A DNA stretch of 64,000 bases from Exophiala sp. HKRS030 (taxonomy: Eukaryota; Ascomycota; Eurotiomycetes; Chaetothyriales; Herpotrichiellaceae): contig JAHWDD010000008.1 of NCBI GenBank assembly GCA_023897205.1, positions 1,240,001 to 1,304,000 of the forward strand. Reading direction: 5' to 3'. The translations under genes and the position numbers were made by a program. Shown piece after piece: positions 22,545-32,959 of the stretch. The notes under the pieces are model-generated. The model saw only the letters and a program-made list of their open reading frames with translations. It ran no database searches and had not been told where the DNA came from. Every line of letters begins with the position of its first letter. The first letter of the stretch is position 1.

Positions 22545-23251
22545 GGTTTACCATTGGTTATGGACTCGAGCAGGAAGAATGCCTGACTGGCTACTTTCGA
22601 TCGACCTGGCAACGTTCTTTCGTCTCCCGAACCATACTGTGCCCGTGTTGGTACACGAAGGAACCTCTTATTACATACATACATACATCATCCTGCAAAA
22701 TAAAACTCGTTTCAACGCCTGCGTTTTTAACAATCTAGACCATGTTTTTGTTCGAACCTCAATCAAAACCCTGTACGTTTATGCATTGTGCATTACCACC
22801 TGTACCTTATCATTCTATACTGCTGAAACCGGCAGCGGCCCTTTTGATATTCATACAATCCGTATCACAAGTCCTGTCTCAGCGTCGACACGCGTCCAAC
22901 TCTGTTTGGATCTCCCCGTCCGAGTTAAAGCCCAAGTTCATTCGTGCTGAGTTCCACCTCGTCCAATTCACTGGCATATGCCAAATACTCTTGCGTCGGA
23001 CCAGTTCCTTGCAAAGCATGTGGCCGTGCGATCCAGTCTTTGCTCACTCATAGGTTCGACGATCCTTCTCTCGAACACGCCGGCCGAAACCGATTTCAAG
23101 ACCTACTACGTGGCACAGACATTTGTCATCAAGCGTGATACACAGGCAAGAGCGGTTTCGCAGTCTCACTAGCCAGGGATAGGTCGCTCCAGCAGTCAAA
23201 CCCCTCCCAAGTCGGTAAAAATGGCGTTCCCAAAAAAGAGTTGCGCGACCA

Positions 23252-24298
23252 TCACTTCTTCTCGTAACGATTGGGTGATATGGCAAGTACAACAGCCAGA
23301 CTGGCGACAATAAGAGCCCCAGCGATAGTGCCGACAATGAAGATACTCCCGCGACTTGCCGGGAACTTCCCTCGAATGATCCAGTGCTGAGATTCAAAGT
23401 ATCGATGGAAGCCTATGAATAAAATAACAATCGAAATGCCCAAGAACGTAGCACCGAGAGGCTTGCCTACATGTCGAAGTCTGGCAGCCTGATCCTCGTT
23501 GACCTGAGAGGCCATCGACTCATCCCTCCGAACGACCTGACGCCCATTTGCGTCGGGCGCCGGCAGAAGAAGGACCTGGTCGAGCAACGTCGGCCCCAGT
23601 GTCGGGACTGGCGGTGGTGGTGCGGCATTCGCGGCAAGTTGCTGAAGATATGGAATCAGTTCTGCAGGAACTGCTTGTCCGATCATCGGCGAGAAGGGCA
23701 TCTGTTCGCTGGTCGTCGTCATCATCATGGCAGGTGTCGTTTCTTGGGACGACTTTGCGATCGATGAGTTGAGACGAAAGAGCTGTGTGATTGCGATGCC
23801 GATACTGGCAAACGCTAAGCTGGTCCGTAGCCAGGCTAGAAATGTCCTCTCGAGCGCCAGATGGTCTCTCGCGACCGAGCCTTTGTTTTCCAGCGAGATG
23901 GAGCCGTATTTCTCTACCATTCTCTTCAGCCAGCCCGGCTTGCCCTCCTCGTTTCCATTTTGGTCTTGCTGTGCGCTGTCTTCTGGCGTCGCCGCTGCTG
24001 GCAACGGATCTCTCGACTCTGTGTTATAGCGCCGATCAGACTGGCCGTCTACGGTGCGGATCGGGGTCACTTCGTCGGAATCGCCCGAAGTCCGAGGATA
24101 ACGCGGCATGGGAGGCGGCGAGTGACCTTTCTTGGTCCCTTCCGAGAATCGAACGCTCGAGGATCGACTGATGGCGGGGTGCGCGGGCTGGACAGGACGG
24201 CTTTGGTCTGCCTCGGAATTCGCAGAGGTCAAGGAGGAGGACGGAGAGGAGGAGAGTGGTTCTGGAGATCCATTTTGCTGGCGGTCGTGAGAAGACAT
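23252..24298 (-). CDS. DUF202-domain membrane protein
   Basis: Intronless, 348 residues. The first 130 are Ser/Pro/Gln-rich and probably cytosolic. Then SISLENKGSVARDHLALERTFLAWLRTSLAFASIGIAITQLF begins the DUF202 domain; the conserved A-x-x-R-T-x-L-A-W-x-R-T pattern is clear. Two further membrane segments follow (PLGATFLGISIVILFIGFHRYF and SIFIVGTIAGALIVASLAVVLAI), so three spans in total. Fungal members carry a long variable insert between spans 1 and 2, here Met/Thr- and Pro/Ala-rich. Related three-span domains occur in the yeast vacuolar transporter chaperone (VTC) proteins, but this protein lacks the SPX and catalytic domains. Function unknown. Confidence 0.88.
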   Translation of the reverse strand: MSSHDRQQNGSPEPLSSSPSSSLTSANSEADQSRPVQPAHPAISRSSSVRFSEGTKKGHSPPPMPRYPRTSGDSDEVTPIRTVDGQSDRRYNTESRDPLPAAATPEDSAQQDQNGNEEGKPGWLKRMVEKYGSISLENKGSVARDHLALERTFLAWLRTSLAFASIGIAITQLFRLNSSIAKSSQETTPAMMMTTTSEQMPFSPMIGQAVPAELIPYLQQLAANAAPPPPVPTLGPTLLDQVLLLPAPDANGRQVVRRDESMASQVNEDQAARLRHVGKPLGATFLGISIVILFIGFHRYFESQHWIIRGKFPASRGSIFIVGTIAGALIVASLAVVLAISPNRYEKK

Positions 24299-25238
24299 GG
24301 GTATAAAACCTACATGCGCCTAGCGAGATCTTGATAAGGGGGATTTAGGTCAAGTCGGTCGCACAATGCCTGGGTGTCGTTTGTCGTGAATCCGGGTACA
24401 TCTACTCCAGAACACCTCGTGTGATTGGAGAGTGTTCACGGAGGAAGCCCAGAACAGCCTACGAAAGGGCTCTGGGCGTCAGCCACGGACAGCCGTTACA
24501 GGTGAAATCAGAGTCGATCGTATGGTTTAGAGTAGATTTGGATGGCTTCATACACCCTCGAAATTGCGTGATAGTTACGGATGCAGCATAGAGCATTTTT
24601 GGAGTTGTCGAACTACTGTAAGTTCGAGGAAGTACTAGGCTAAACTCAGGTATTGTACCTTCCCAAGGTACTTCCCCACGCTTACCTAAGGTAAGAGGTA
24701 CCTACGTCGGCAGGCAGAATTCATGGAGTTGACGAATATCAGACTCTCCTATGGGTTGGTTTGTATGTACAGAGCAACCAAGAGTCTGATTCTTTTGAGC
24801 TGATGAGGCCTTTTTGAGTTTCTGGAGAACCCAGAGACAATATCATGGACGTACTTCTACAAGTCCGAGGACAAACAGCGGCAACTTTCCAGAAAAGGTG
24901 AGTCGGGAAGAATATATATTCATCTACATGGTTCTACTGCGACACTGCACCCCTCAAGACTATCACAATTCATCTGTGCTGGAATGAACTCGTACGGACC
25001 CTCCAGAAAGAGTCAATATCTCATGTTCATCATATCCCAGGAACGCCATTATCCGAAGTATATTGAGGTTGCACGCTTTGTCTTTGATATACTTTCTCTG
25101 TAGCGTTTGCTTCGAGAATGTTTCGGCCGTTTCAGACCAAGTATTCGTTGGAACTGGTGAAGACTCGAACATCTTGAACGTTTGTGATCCCCTTGATATC
25201 AACCGTTTTCCGCACGGAGAGCTAAAACTCGTGTGACA
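24299..25238. other. intergenic with clustered inverted repeats
   Basis: No supported gene. GTACCTT-CCC-AAGGTAC (24655-24671), CTTACCT-A-AGGTAAG (24681-24695) and AGGTACCT (24696-24703) lie within 50 bp. The first several hundred bases are the probable promoter of the DUF202 gene. Confidence 0.5.
24655..24703. repeat. cluster of three short inverted repeats
   Basis: Stems of 7, 7 and 4 bp, all built on ACCT/AGGT: GTACCTT..AAGGTAC, CTTACCT..AGGTAAG, AGGTACCT. Could form hairpins or bind a dimeric protein; no function is shown. Confidence 0.75.
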
Positions 25239-25788
25239 GTTTGACGATATCAAAACCACAGACGCCTTTGGCAATATCTCAACCCCTTACAACGGTCTGA
25301 TCTTTGATGGTTTCTATGCCTTTGACCCGTCCGATGCTGGTCTCAAGGGTATCATCTGGCCAGGAGACACAAACTGTGCCGTGTCCAAACCGAATGCTTT
25401 GTACGGCACAAGGGAGAATTTCAAGTCGAACACCCCCAGCGACGACAAGTCCCTCCACTCTCGGTCTGATCGGAAACCGTCATTTCGACACCAAGACGAA
25501 GCCGGTGGCACTTTTACAGTCCACACCTTGAAAATCAAACCGCTGGATCTCCCGCTTGGGTTGGTCACCATTCACCTGAAAGGTATTCGGGCCGACTCCT
25601 CGACTTTGGCATGGGAAGTGGACTTTCCAGCCGGTTATCACGATGTGTTGGATGTTCGACTGCAAGAATTCAGTGGGAGGGTCTGGGATGGGCTGGAGAG
25701 GTTGGAGATCTGGGCCGATTTTCATTACAACGACCTTGACATGGATTGGGAGTTTTGTGTCGATGATGTTGATGTGGAGTTGGAGTAG
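25239..25788 (+). CDS. conserved-looking fungal protein of unknown function, probable last exon
   Basis: Frame reads FDDIKTTDAFGNISTPYNGLIFDGFYAFDPSDAGLKGIIWPGDTNCAVSKPNALYG.. TFTVHTLKIKPLDLPLGLVTIHLKGIR.. WADFHYNDLDMDWEFCVDDVDVELE. The pattern (FDDI..IP.PYNGL.F..FY..D, a middle 'LKIKPLDLPLGLVTIHLKG' strand pair, and a closing 'DVEL' strand) looks like a family of secreted or jelly-roll-like fungal proteins. A stop precedes FDDI, but the bases just before it are GTGACAG, a good splice acceptor, so a short first exon (perhaps with a signal peptide) should lie in 25100-25230. I could not fix it. Convergent with the APH-type gene that ends 27 bp downstream. Confidence 0.5.
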
Positions 25789-25815
25789 ATCCGTTCGTTG
25801 CGATGTGCGTTTTTA

Positions 25816-27540
25816 TCATACGACTTTCAATACTGCAACGAATGCCTCTATCGTCATCTTCCCATTCTCCAAATCATCCTGCATGCACACAATCCTCTCC
25901 ACTGTCTCATCATATTTGTCTAATTCCGCTAGCTTCCGTTCCGTGAACTCTCTTGCCTCCTTTCCGTGGTGGCCCTCCTCCAGCTCCTTCCACCGCTCCC
26001 GCTCAAGGCGCACCTGAAGTTGCGCGAAGGGTAGGCTGTCTGGGTGATTGAACCCCCACGACAGCAACATGTGCAGCCACATGCTCCCCGACTTCTCGGA
26101 GTGCCTCCCCAATCGAGATAGCTCCATGGTTTGCTGGCCCGGTGTCCGCGCCTCCTCTTCATCGAGCACGGTCTTGAACACGTCCAGGTTCCGCAGATAC
26201 CTCCCCAAAAATCTAGGGGCCTCTTCTTTGTTAAGGAAGGTGTCGTAGTTGTTGAGCCGGTCTTGCAATAGCCACCAGGGGGCCAAAGAGCTGCGCCGGG
26301 CCGGCGTACGACCATTCGAGGTCCACGACCCCGACCACAGTGAGGTCGTCTGCGCTCCGAACGATAAGGTTAGTGAGGCCGGGATCGTCACAGACGAGCT
26401 TATAGGGACCAGAGGCGTAGCCAGGTTCGACAAGCTTCGGGGCGACGGACTGGAGAGCTAGAAAAGCAGCATATTTGGCCTGGGTGACGGTGGGACCGCC
26501 ACCTGAGTTGGGCTGGCGTTGGAATTGCTCCCAGTCTTGGTTGACCAGATGGCAGAAGTAATCAGCAGTATCAGCGAAGCCTTTGGTACGGTCGCCTGAA
26601 GAACAATCATAGAATCAGTTGTTTGTTTCTTTCTCATGCAAGCGAGAGTATTGCCGCTAGCATGGCAGATATAAAACCAGGGAGAAAGGGGAAAAAAGGC
26701 CAAACTAAAAATTAAAAAGGCCATACCGAAAGTGTTGACACCTCCGGTTTGCAGAATGTCGTGCGCCTTGAAAGTCAGGGGTCGGACAGGAGCGTTGAAT
26801 ACGGTCACGGGGGTCGGGAGGCTACCGAGCGTAGGAAAGTCGATCTGGAAAATATGGAGGAGGATACGGGCGAACTGTCGGGAGAGGAACTCGACATCAT
26901 CATCGCAAATGTCATCTCTGAGCCATCTGGTGTCGTGCTGCTGCTCTCGCAGTAGGGTGTTGACGCTGGCCCCCTCGACGAAATCCATCACGACATAGGG
27001 TCCCAGGCCGAGCGGATTAGCAGCTGTCAGCCCCCAGGCAATGACGCCCGGTACGGGGACATTCTTGTCGCGGAGGAGGCTCAGTGCCTCCACCTCCATT
27101 GCAACCTTCTCGTCGGCGTACTCGTCGCAGACGCTGCCGACGATGGGCATACGGAGCAGCCAGGTGGTGCCGTCGCAAAAGCGTAACCTCTGGCACAAGT
27201 TGTACGAACCGTTGAGGGCCTTGCAATCCAGCCTACACCCGAGCTTTTTGGGATGCAAGGACGACATCCAGCTCGTCATGTGGCCTGCAACGCGAGCTTG
27301 GTTGACACGCTCGATCCAGAGCCGCTTCCGGACGTCGTGAATGACTTCGATGGGGTTGTTGATGTCCATAAAGTCGAGCGAGATGAGCGCCGGGGTCAAG
27401 CATAAGTGATCTTCTAGTTCGACAGAGCTATGGCCGGTAAAAGGGGCCTGACCAGGGATGACTTCAATTCTTGCGTTGTGAGAACAATTTTGATACACTT
27501 CAGTCACGCGTTCCCAAGCAAAGCCCATTGAGGCCGGCAT
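25816..27540 (-). CDS. APH-type kinase-like protein, with one internal frameshift
   Basis: Two exons, 26727-27540 and 25816-26595; the 131-nt intron joins VNTF|GDRTKGFADTADYF. The N-lobe has NLCQRLRFCDGTTWLLRMPIVG, EVEALSLLRDKNVPVPGVIAWG and GPYVVMDFVEG, the fungal APH pattern. The C-lobe has YKLVCDDPGLTNLIV (brace H-N-D replaced by C-D-D) and VVGVVDLEWSYAGPAQLF. At about 26281-26286 the frame must change from QLFG to APWWLLQDRLNNYDTFLN; the family normally reads ..QLFGSAPWWLL.., so a small indel is present. The remaining C-terminal 140 residues are intact in the other frame. Either a recent pseudogene or an assembly error. Physiological substrate unknown for this family. Confidence 0.8.
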
Positions 27541-30109
27541 CCCTGTTGGATCTTTTGCGGCAAGATGTAATCAGTTTGCCGCAGATCCAATAGATGCTCA
27601 CTATCGTCGCGCACATCGTTTTGATTGGATGGCTGTTCGAGTTCGGTACGACATACACCCTTCTGTCAATACCATTCTAGGAGGGAATGATTCTCAGTGC
27701 GATTACTTGACAATGTCGTAACAGATTGGATTTCCGGGCCATAAAGAGAAGACGTGGCACCGCATTGTTTGCACGCAACAGTGGTTCTCATTTTACTGAT
27801 TTGTATGGTTCGTGATGTCCTCCACAACCACCTTGATGGAAGCATACACGTCGCCGACAGAGCCATCAGCATCGATCTTTTGCTAGTTAGCCCGGCGAAA
27901 ACCCTGTCTGCGGCCTACATACTCTCCGAAATGGCCCCTGGCTTTGGAGATGATTTTTCAATTTCCAAGTTCCCATGAGAGAATGTTTGTAGACGGGAAA
28001 CAGACTCAACGTTCGCAAGCATTGAAGGCACTATCACAGTGACCGCTTCATGCCATCCGCATACTTTATGCGGCGTGTGAGCAGATACCGAGCAAGCTCG
28101 AAGAATAGCTCCACTGATAAGGGCGAAAAGGACCGGTCCCAGCCTTAAGTGAGAAGACAACCTGGAGGCGAAGGAGGATCGATTCGTTCACCACATACTC
28201 CGTACAGGTTAGACGGTTCTTTTTTTCATCCCACACCTGGCTGGACCCAATATGCAACCATGGTTGGAATTTGATCTCATTTCGGCTGTGAGATCATGTA
28301 CGGAGTACACTGGATGTGTACTCGGTATTGTTTTCCGTACCTTTCGTAGAAGAAGAGGAGTCGACAACAAGAGGTAAAAGAAAAAAAAAGTGAGCTGATG
28401 ATTGATTGACACGTCATCACACTGACGAACAACTATCTGTTGGCGTCAACGTGGACAAGATTGATGAAATTACTCCGTAACAACTCCATAGTAATAATCC
28501 GTTAGTAGTATGCTTGTAGGGAGTACTCCGTACATATTATTAGCACTGTAAAGTCGTACGCGTGAGTCCCTGCGGTCCCTTGGAGGTCTCGTCGTGTGCT
28601 TTGATCGGCAAGATACTACCTACAGTACGTACCTCACATGTTGTACAATACAACACAGGAGTGCGTCACTCGTAGATTGGCAAGTCGTGTGCTTCGTCAG
28701 CTCCCAAGGCTCAAACCCCGCAGTCTAGGATGGCAACAAGACTTTGAGGCGATTGGCAAAGTGGTCTGTTCAGGTCTGGGTCGAATTAATTCTCGGCGAC
28801 CGTACGGCGATGGAGACGGTTGCAATCCCATACTTACGTACGGGGTAGGTATCGTACAATACCCAGGTGCTAGTTGGTCAACAAGAGTCCGAGCAAGATG
28901 ATTGTACTCCGTACATGGAGATGGTCAATGGTTTTGTCGACATTCACATATTCCCCTTACTCGTACAGGATCAACTTCCAGAAGCTCCGTCCAAACACGT
29001 GGAAAGTTGAGCCTACAGTACTACAATATCTCTGTGATAGACACTGGGGCTGTACATGATGCATACAGAGTAGGCTTTTTTTGTTCCGGATTTCACACGT
29101 GTGGTTGCTGTTGTTGTCGTTGTCGTCGTCGAGTGGGGCATTGTTAAAATTGAGGTCCGCCGTGGTGGCCAAGGAAACCAATCGACCAGACCATACGGGG
29201 CTACCTTTGCGCTGCGGAGAAGGGTTTAACTGGACTGTTCTTTTCTTTGTGCTTTTCTTGTTTTTTCCCTTGTCTGTGGGACCGACATCTAAAGGGACTG
29301 GTATGAGCGTTCTCCGAGACTGACATTTTCTTTGTGTCTTGATGAAAAATGAAGAAACAAGCTTCAAGGGGGAATACGAGGCTCTGGCTCGGGAAATTGC
29401 CCGCTTCTGCAAGTCATTCCGGAGCCAAAAGTCCAATCCAAGTTTTCCCTTGTTGATAACTTACGCATCGGAGGTCTGTGACGGAGCAGTTCATGTACCT
29501 GCTGGGCCACTCGAGGGTGGTGGTTTGGAGTTCGTTTGTGTCAAAGTATTTGCATGGTCCAAATTGCAGGAGGTCGAATGGTGAAACTGAAGTGGCCCCA
29601 TCAAAAGGAGGGCTGAAGACTACAACAAGCCTTTTAGCACGGACGCCAATCGAGTGTTTGGTTGGTGATAATCGATAACACGCTACTCGTCAGGGAGGAG
29701 GGGATGAGTCTGGGCTACTCCGTAAGTTACTCCTGACTTGTACCTAAAAGGTGCGCGTCGGAAGCGGACCAACAAAAGACGCGCTGTCGACCGCTACAGT
29801 AGATCTCTCCAACTGCCAGATCTCTCCGCATGACGAAGATGTTGAGGCAGCCTTGTTCATCAGGAAGCCACCATTGTTATTGTTGTATGCAGTCTCGTCG
29901 CAAGAGAAAGATGTCTTCTTGTGTGCAGTCTCGTCACGAGAGAAAGATGGCTTGTTCACCTGGAAACCATCATTGATATCTGGCTGGCAAGTCTGCCGAA
30001 GGCTCAACAGTGGTTTTCCAAATCCGCTCACCGACCATCTTACCATTTCGACTACGAAAAAAACAAACCTTTCCACTGCCACCACCACCACCACCACCAC
30101 CACCTCATC
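27541..30109. other. long intergenic region rich in ACTCCGTA motifs
   Basis: No supported gene. Six exact ACTCCGTA/TACGGAGT motifs occur between 28197 and 29724. A 36-bp-spaced direct repeat (TGCAGTCTCGTC..AGAGAAAGATG at 29888 and 29924) and a CCA microsatellite (about 30079-30104) lie in the 5' flank of the coiled-coil gene. Confidence 0.5.
29888..29949 (+). repeat. direct repeat, period 36 bp
   Basis: TGCAGTCTCGTC followed by xCxAGAGAAAGATG occurs at 29888 and 29924 with two differences. It translates on the minus strand as repeated DETA-containing units, but I do not consider that frame a gene. Confidence 0.7.
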
Positions 30110-30696
30110 ATGGCTGCCGCTAATCCTCTCGGTCCACAGCCAGACTTTCAGCTTATCGCAAACGAAATTCTTAAGATTGCGAACACACCTGCGATAGCTG
30201 GCGGCCAAGAGATCTTGAACGAGATGAGAGCAATACGAGAGCAGTCCGCTAGAATGGAGATCGCTCTTCAAGAAAGCATTGCGAACGTTCGACGAGAGGT
30301 TGGCAATGTTCAACGAGACGTTGGCAACGTTCGACGAGATCTCATGACAATGATGCGTGTGTCGTATGTACCGATTCCAAACGCTCGTACATGACTATAC
30401 TAAATCTATACAGGAATCATAACAACGCAGCCCGAGTTCAGAATGCCCATATGGAGAATCGCACACCCAATCTATCACCCTTCTTGAATCCCGTCACTGG
30501 TGAAGGCATCCCTTATTTTCCTCTAACGGTGGATGAACTCGAAGGCCTGAATCGACGTCGCCTTAGAGGACTTTTGCAGCAGCTAGACATTCAGTACAGA
30601 CCTCGTGAAAACCAGGAGGCTCTGATGCGGATGCTTAGAGCACACATTGGCTTGAGAGCCACCAGAACTCCAAGCCCTCACGAGAGAAAGAGATGA
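30110..30696 (+). CDS. small coiled-coil protein with C-terminal SAP-like helices
   Basis: Two exons, 30110-30363 and 30414-30696; the 50-nt intron has GTATGT and TATACAG ends plus an ACTAAAT branch-like site. 178 residues. Residues 14-85 form a helix with a threefold heptad-like repeat (NVRREVG, NVQRDVG, NVRRDLM), so probably an oligomeric coiled coil. The C-terminus, LTVDELEGLNRRRLRGLLQQLDIQYRPRENQEALMRMLRAHIGL, resembles a SAP-type helix-extended-loop-helix, often involved in nucleic-acid binding. Such small proteins recur in filamentous fungi without a known function. The ATG at 30110 is preferred over a longer in-frame start because the upstream frame runs through a poly-His artefact of a CCA repeat. 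Confidence 0.62.
30284..30342 (+). repeat. 21-bp coding repeat, nearly three units
   Basis: AAYGTTCRACGAGANGTTGGC units at 30284, 30305 and 30326 encode the NVxRxVG heptads of the coiled-coil protein. Confidence 0.85.
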
Positions 30697-30763
30697 ACGG
30701 CATTGTAACGAAGAGTAATGAAACAATCCGTATGAGTTTATGAGATATGACTGGGCTCTAAAG

Positions 30764-30831
30764 CGAATGCTTAGAGCACACATTGACTTGAGAGCGATCA
30801 GGGCTCCAACACCTCCATGAGAGAGAGAGAG
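30764..30831 (+). pseudogene. duplicated 3' tail of the coiled-coil gene
   Basis: Sequence from CGAATGCTTAGAGCACACATTG onward repeats 30628-30695 (MLRAHIGLRATRTPSPHERKR) with a few changes, reading MLRAHIDLRAIRAPTPP before the stop. It starts 68 bp after the gene's stop codon and ends in a GA dinucleotide run. Confidence 0.8.
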
Positions 30832-30871
30832 AGAGCGCCTGCGAAGAGTGCTTAGACAAGTTGGGGCATAA

Positions 30872-31205
30872 AAGTTAGCGACAGGTATTACGCACACCTA
30901 TCTTTGCATTACGCACAAGGCTACCTATATCTTTGGGGTGCTCCCCAAATGTCATTCTTTAATATCAATATGATTAAATGGTAACCGATAAACTTCAAGT
31001 AAGTCAAGAGACACTTTTACGGACAATGAGAATGACAAGCACCGAGACACCAACAAGGACAATAATAACTATTAAATCATTACTCTCAGTCGCGTGCTTC
31101 TCGCAAAGATATCTCTATAGCGAATGACGATTAAAGGTGCTCCATTAGTAAGTATAGCCTTGTGCGTAATGCAGAGGTAGGCGTGCGAATACCTATCGTC
31201 AACTT
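30872..31205. mobile_element. 334-bp non-autonomous terminal-inverted-repeat element (MITE-like)
   Basis: The left end begins AAGTTAGCGACAGGTATTACG and continues with a GCATTACGCACAAGGCTA block at about 30907. The right end, read in reverse complement, begins AAGTTGACGATAGGTATTCG and has the identical GCATTACGCACAAGGCTA block. The inverted repeats extend about 50 bases with small differences. No coding frame lies between. Size and structure fit a deleted derivative of a DNA transposon. I could not make out a clear target-site duplication. Confidence 0.8.
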
Positions 31206-32959
31206 GACTTGGGTGCATGATGATGGTGTGTGCATGAGCCACACGATCCAAGCATCGACAGCTATGACGGGCTGAGTGACAGCATCGACACAGCTGATGT
31301 GAGGAATTTTGGCCCGATGGATTGTGTGTGCGACTAGGTTACGGATTTGTTGTTTGCTACGCCCATCGGGTCACACAGAGGTCAATGGACGGCGGCATGA
31401 TGCAATGAGGATGGAATGCTACACATCCCTTTCCTGTAGAAACTGCCTCTGTGCACCCAGCCATGGCACGTATCCAGCCAATGATGGAACGAAATCTCAG
31501 CCTGCTCAGTCGGTGTAGGTGGCGTCCAGAGATCACTGGATCCAGCGAGGCTCAGGGGCGTCCTCCGGATACTGACAGGACGGGTACTCGTAGCAGGTGT
31601 ACTCGTAAGTGCCAGCCATGATCTTCATTGCAGGTTTGATCAGAAAGTCTCGTTCTCTTTCATGATCTTCATCAATAACCAAGGTTGCACGAGGAGTCTC
31701 CAAGCTGACTGCACCTACGGAGTATGGATCGAGATCTCGCAAGCTGTGATATGTACGGTGCACTGGGCAGAGTACGAATCACAAGCACTCACAATGAGAT
31801 TTTGGGGCTCAATTGGAACTTCCCCGTCGTTCATGGCTCGTAGGCGTAGTCGTATCTTGTTCTACGAAGAAGTACTACCCTCATTACCCCTTTGTGGACG
31901 CGAGATTTGGCTTGGGACAAGCGAGTGTCTATCTACTTGTATCCCCCGTGCGGATCAAGTACGGAGTATTCGTCTCCAGTCGTTGTGCAATCACTGTTCT
32001 GCATGTTTTGGTGTAGATGTTTCGTCAGCCTCTCTTTCGCCAGTCGCAACACTCTCGCTTCTTTGGTAATTGCAAGGAGACGAACGACGACGACCATGGG
32101 ACAGACAAGGCGGCTATAGACGGACTAGCTCACAGCGCGATTCATTGTATGTACAAGTACCTCGTACGTGTGAAGGCGGAACCCAATGACGGGGCTTCAA
32201 GGGAAGGGAGACAATGTTAGTTGACGATCGAGGGTGGAGTGCAATCTCTTTGATGGGACGCGGGCCCCTGTTAGTGGCAGGGCTTCCCTGCGCTGGGCCC
32301 GTGGTTTAGGCGTAATTGACCACTGCTGGCCTCTCCTGGCCCCTGTACCAGCCGTCGCACTAGGCCTGTTCCTGAAATTCCTAAGACGCAGACGCTACCA
32401 ACATCCATCACTTGTCCCAGTCCAAGCGGCCGCAGCCAAATGCCCAGGCTGTCGCCCAGCAGTCCTGTCTTTCCTCCTCCCTCCTTCTGTATCTTGGAAT
32501 TGCCCTGTTCTTTTCTGAGAGTCCTGTCCAGTTCTTCATCAACTTCCTCCCTCGCCCTCAGTTGGCTCACGTTCCTTACCAGAGAGACATTTCTCTCGTG
32601 CCATTCATTTCACTGCTCTTCACTGCCAACGCTTCCTCACACGACGCGCCTTCAACCTCACGGACTTGCAAACCCCTTCCGTTCAGCATTCCAGCATTGG
32701 TCATATGAGTCTTCGGCTTTGTATGTTGGCCCCCCTGATCGCGAACGGGTGTCTGGCTCATCCTGCCTGTTCCTGTTGTCGTGTTCTTTGTTGTTGGCCG
32801 CGAGGGTCAATGAAAGCGAGACAAAGAAAGAAAGCTGACAGTTATCCAGACACGTCTTCCCTCGTATCCAGTAACCCCGACTGAACTTCCACTTGATCAA
32901 GTCCCAAAGCAGTCTTCGATAGACTAGTCACATTGAAGGTCCCACGACAATCGCTCACT
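31206..32959. other. long 5' region of the SUN gene
   Basis: No convincing gene. A 76-codon minus frame at 31533-31763 (ends YPSCQYPEDAPEPRWIQ) is the only one with protein-like composition, and I leave it uncalled. Two TACGGAGT motifs (31716, 31960). From about 32420 the plus strand is pyrimidine-rich, as expected for the core promoter and leader of a highly expressed fungal gene. Confidence 0.45.

Larger units (their letters stand above)
21046..23251. other. long intergenic region with palindrome and small repeats
   Basis: No gene recognised. It contains two overlapping ACTCCGTA motifs (21505-21519), an imperfect tandem repeat near 22319-22410, an ACAT microsatellite near 22671-22688, and a perfect 20-bp palindrome at 22525-22544. 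The upstream part should carry the U2 promoter (minus strand). Confidence 0.5.

Noticed and set aside
29921..30109. In-frame upstream extension of the coiled-coil gene with a run of eight histidines
   Set aside because: The His run is a CCA-type microsatellite and the upstream segment has no conserved character. The ATG at 30110 gives a cleaner start.
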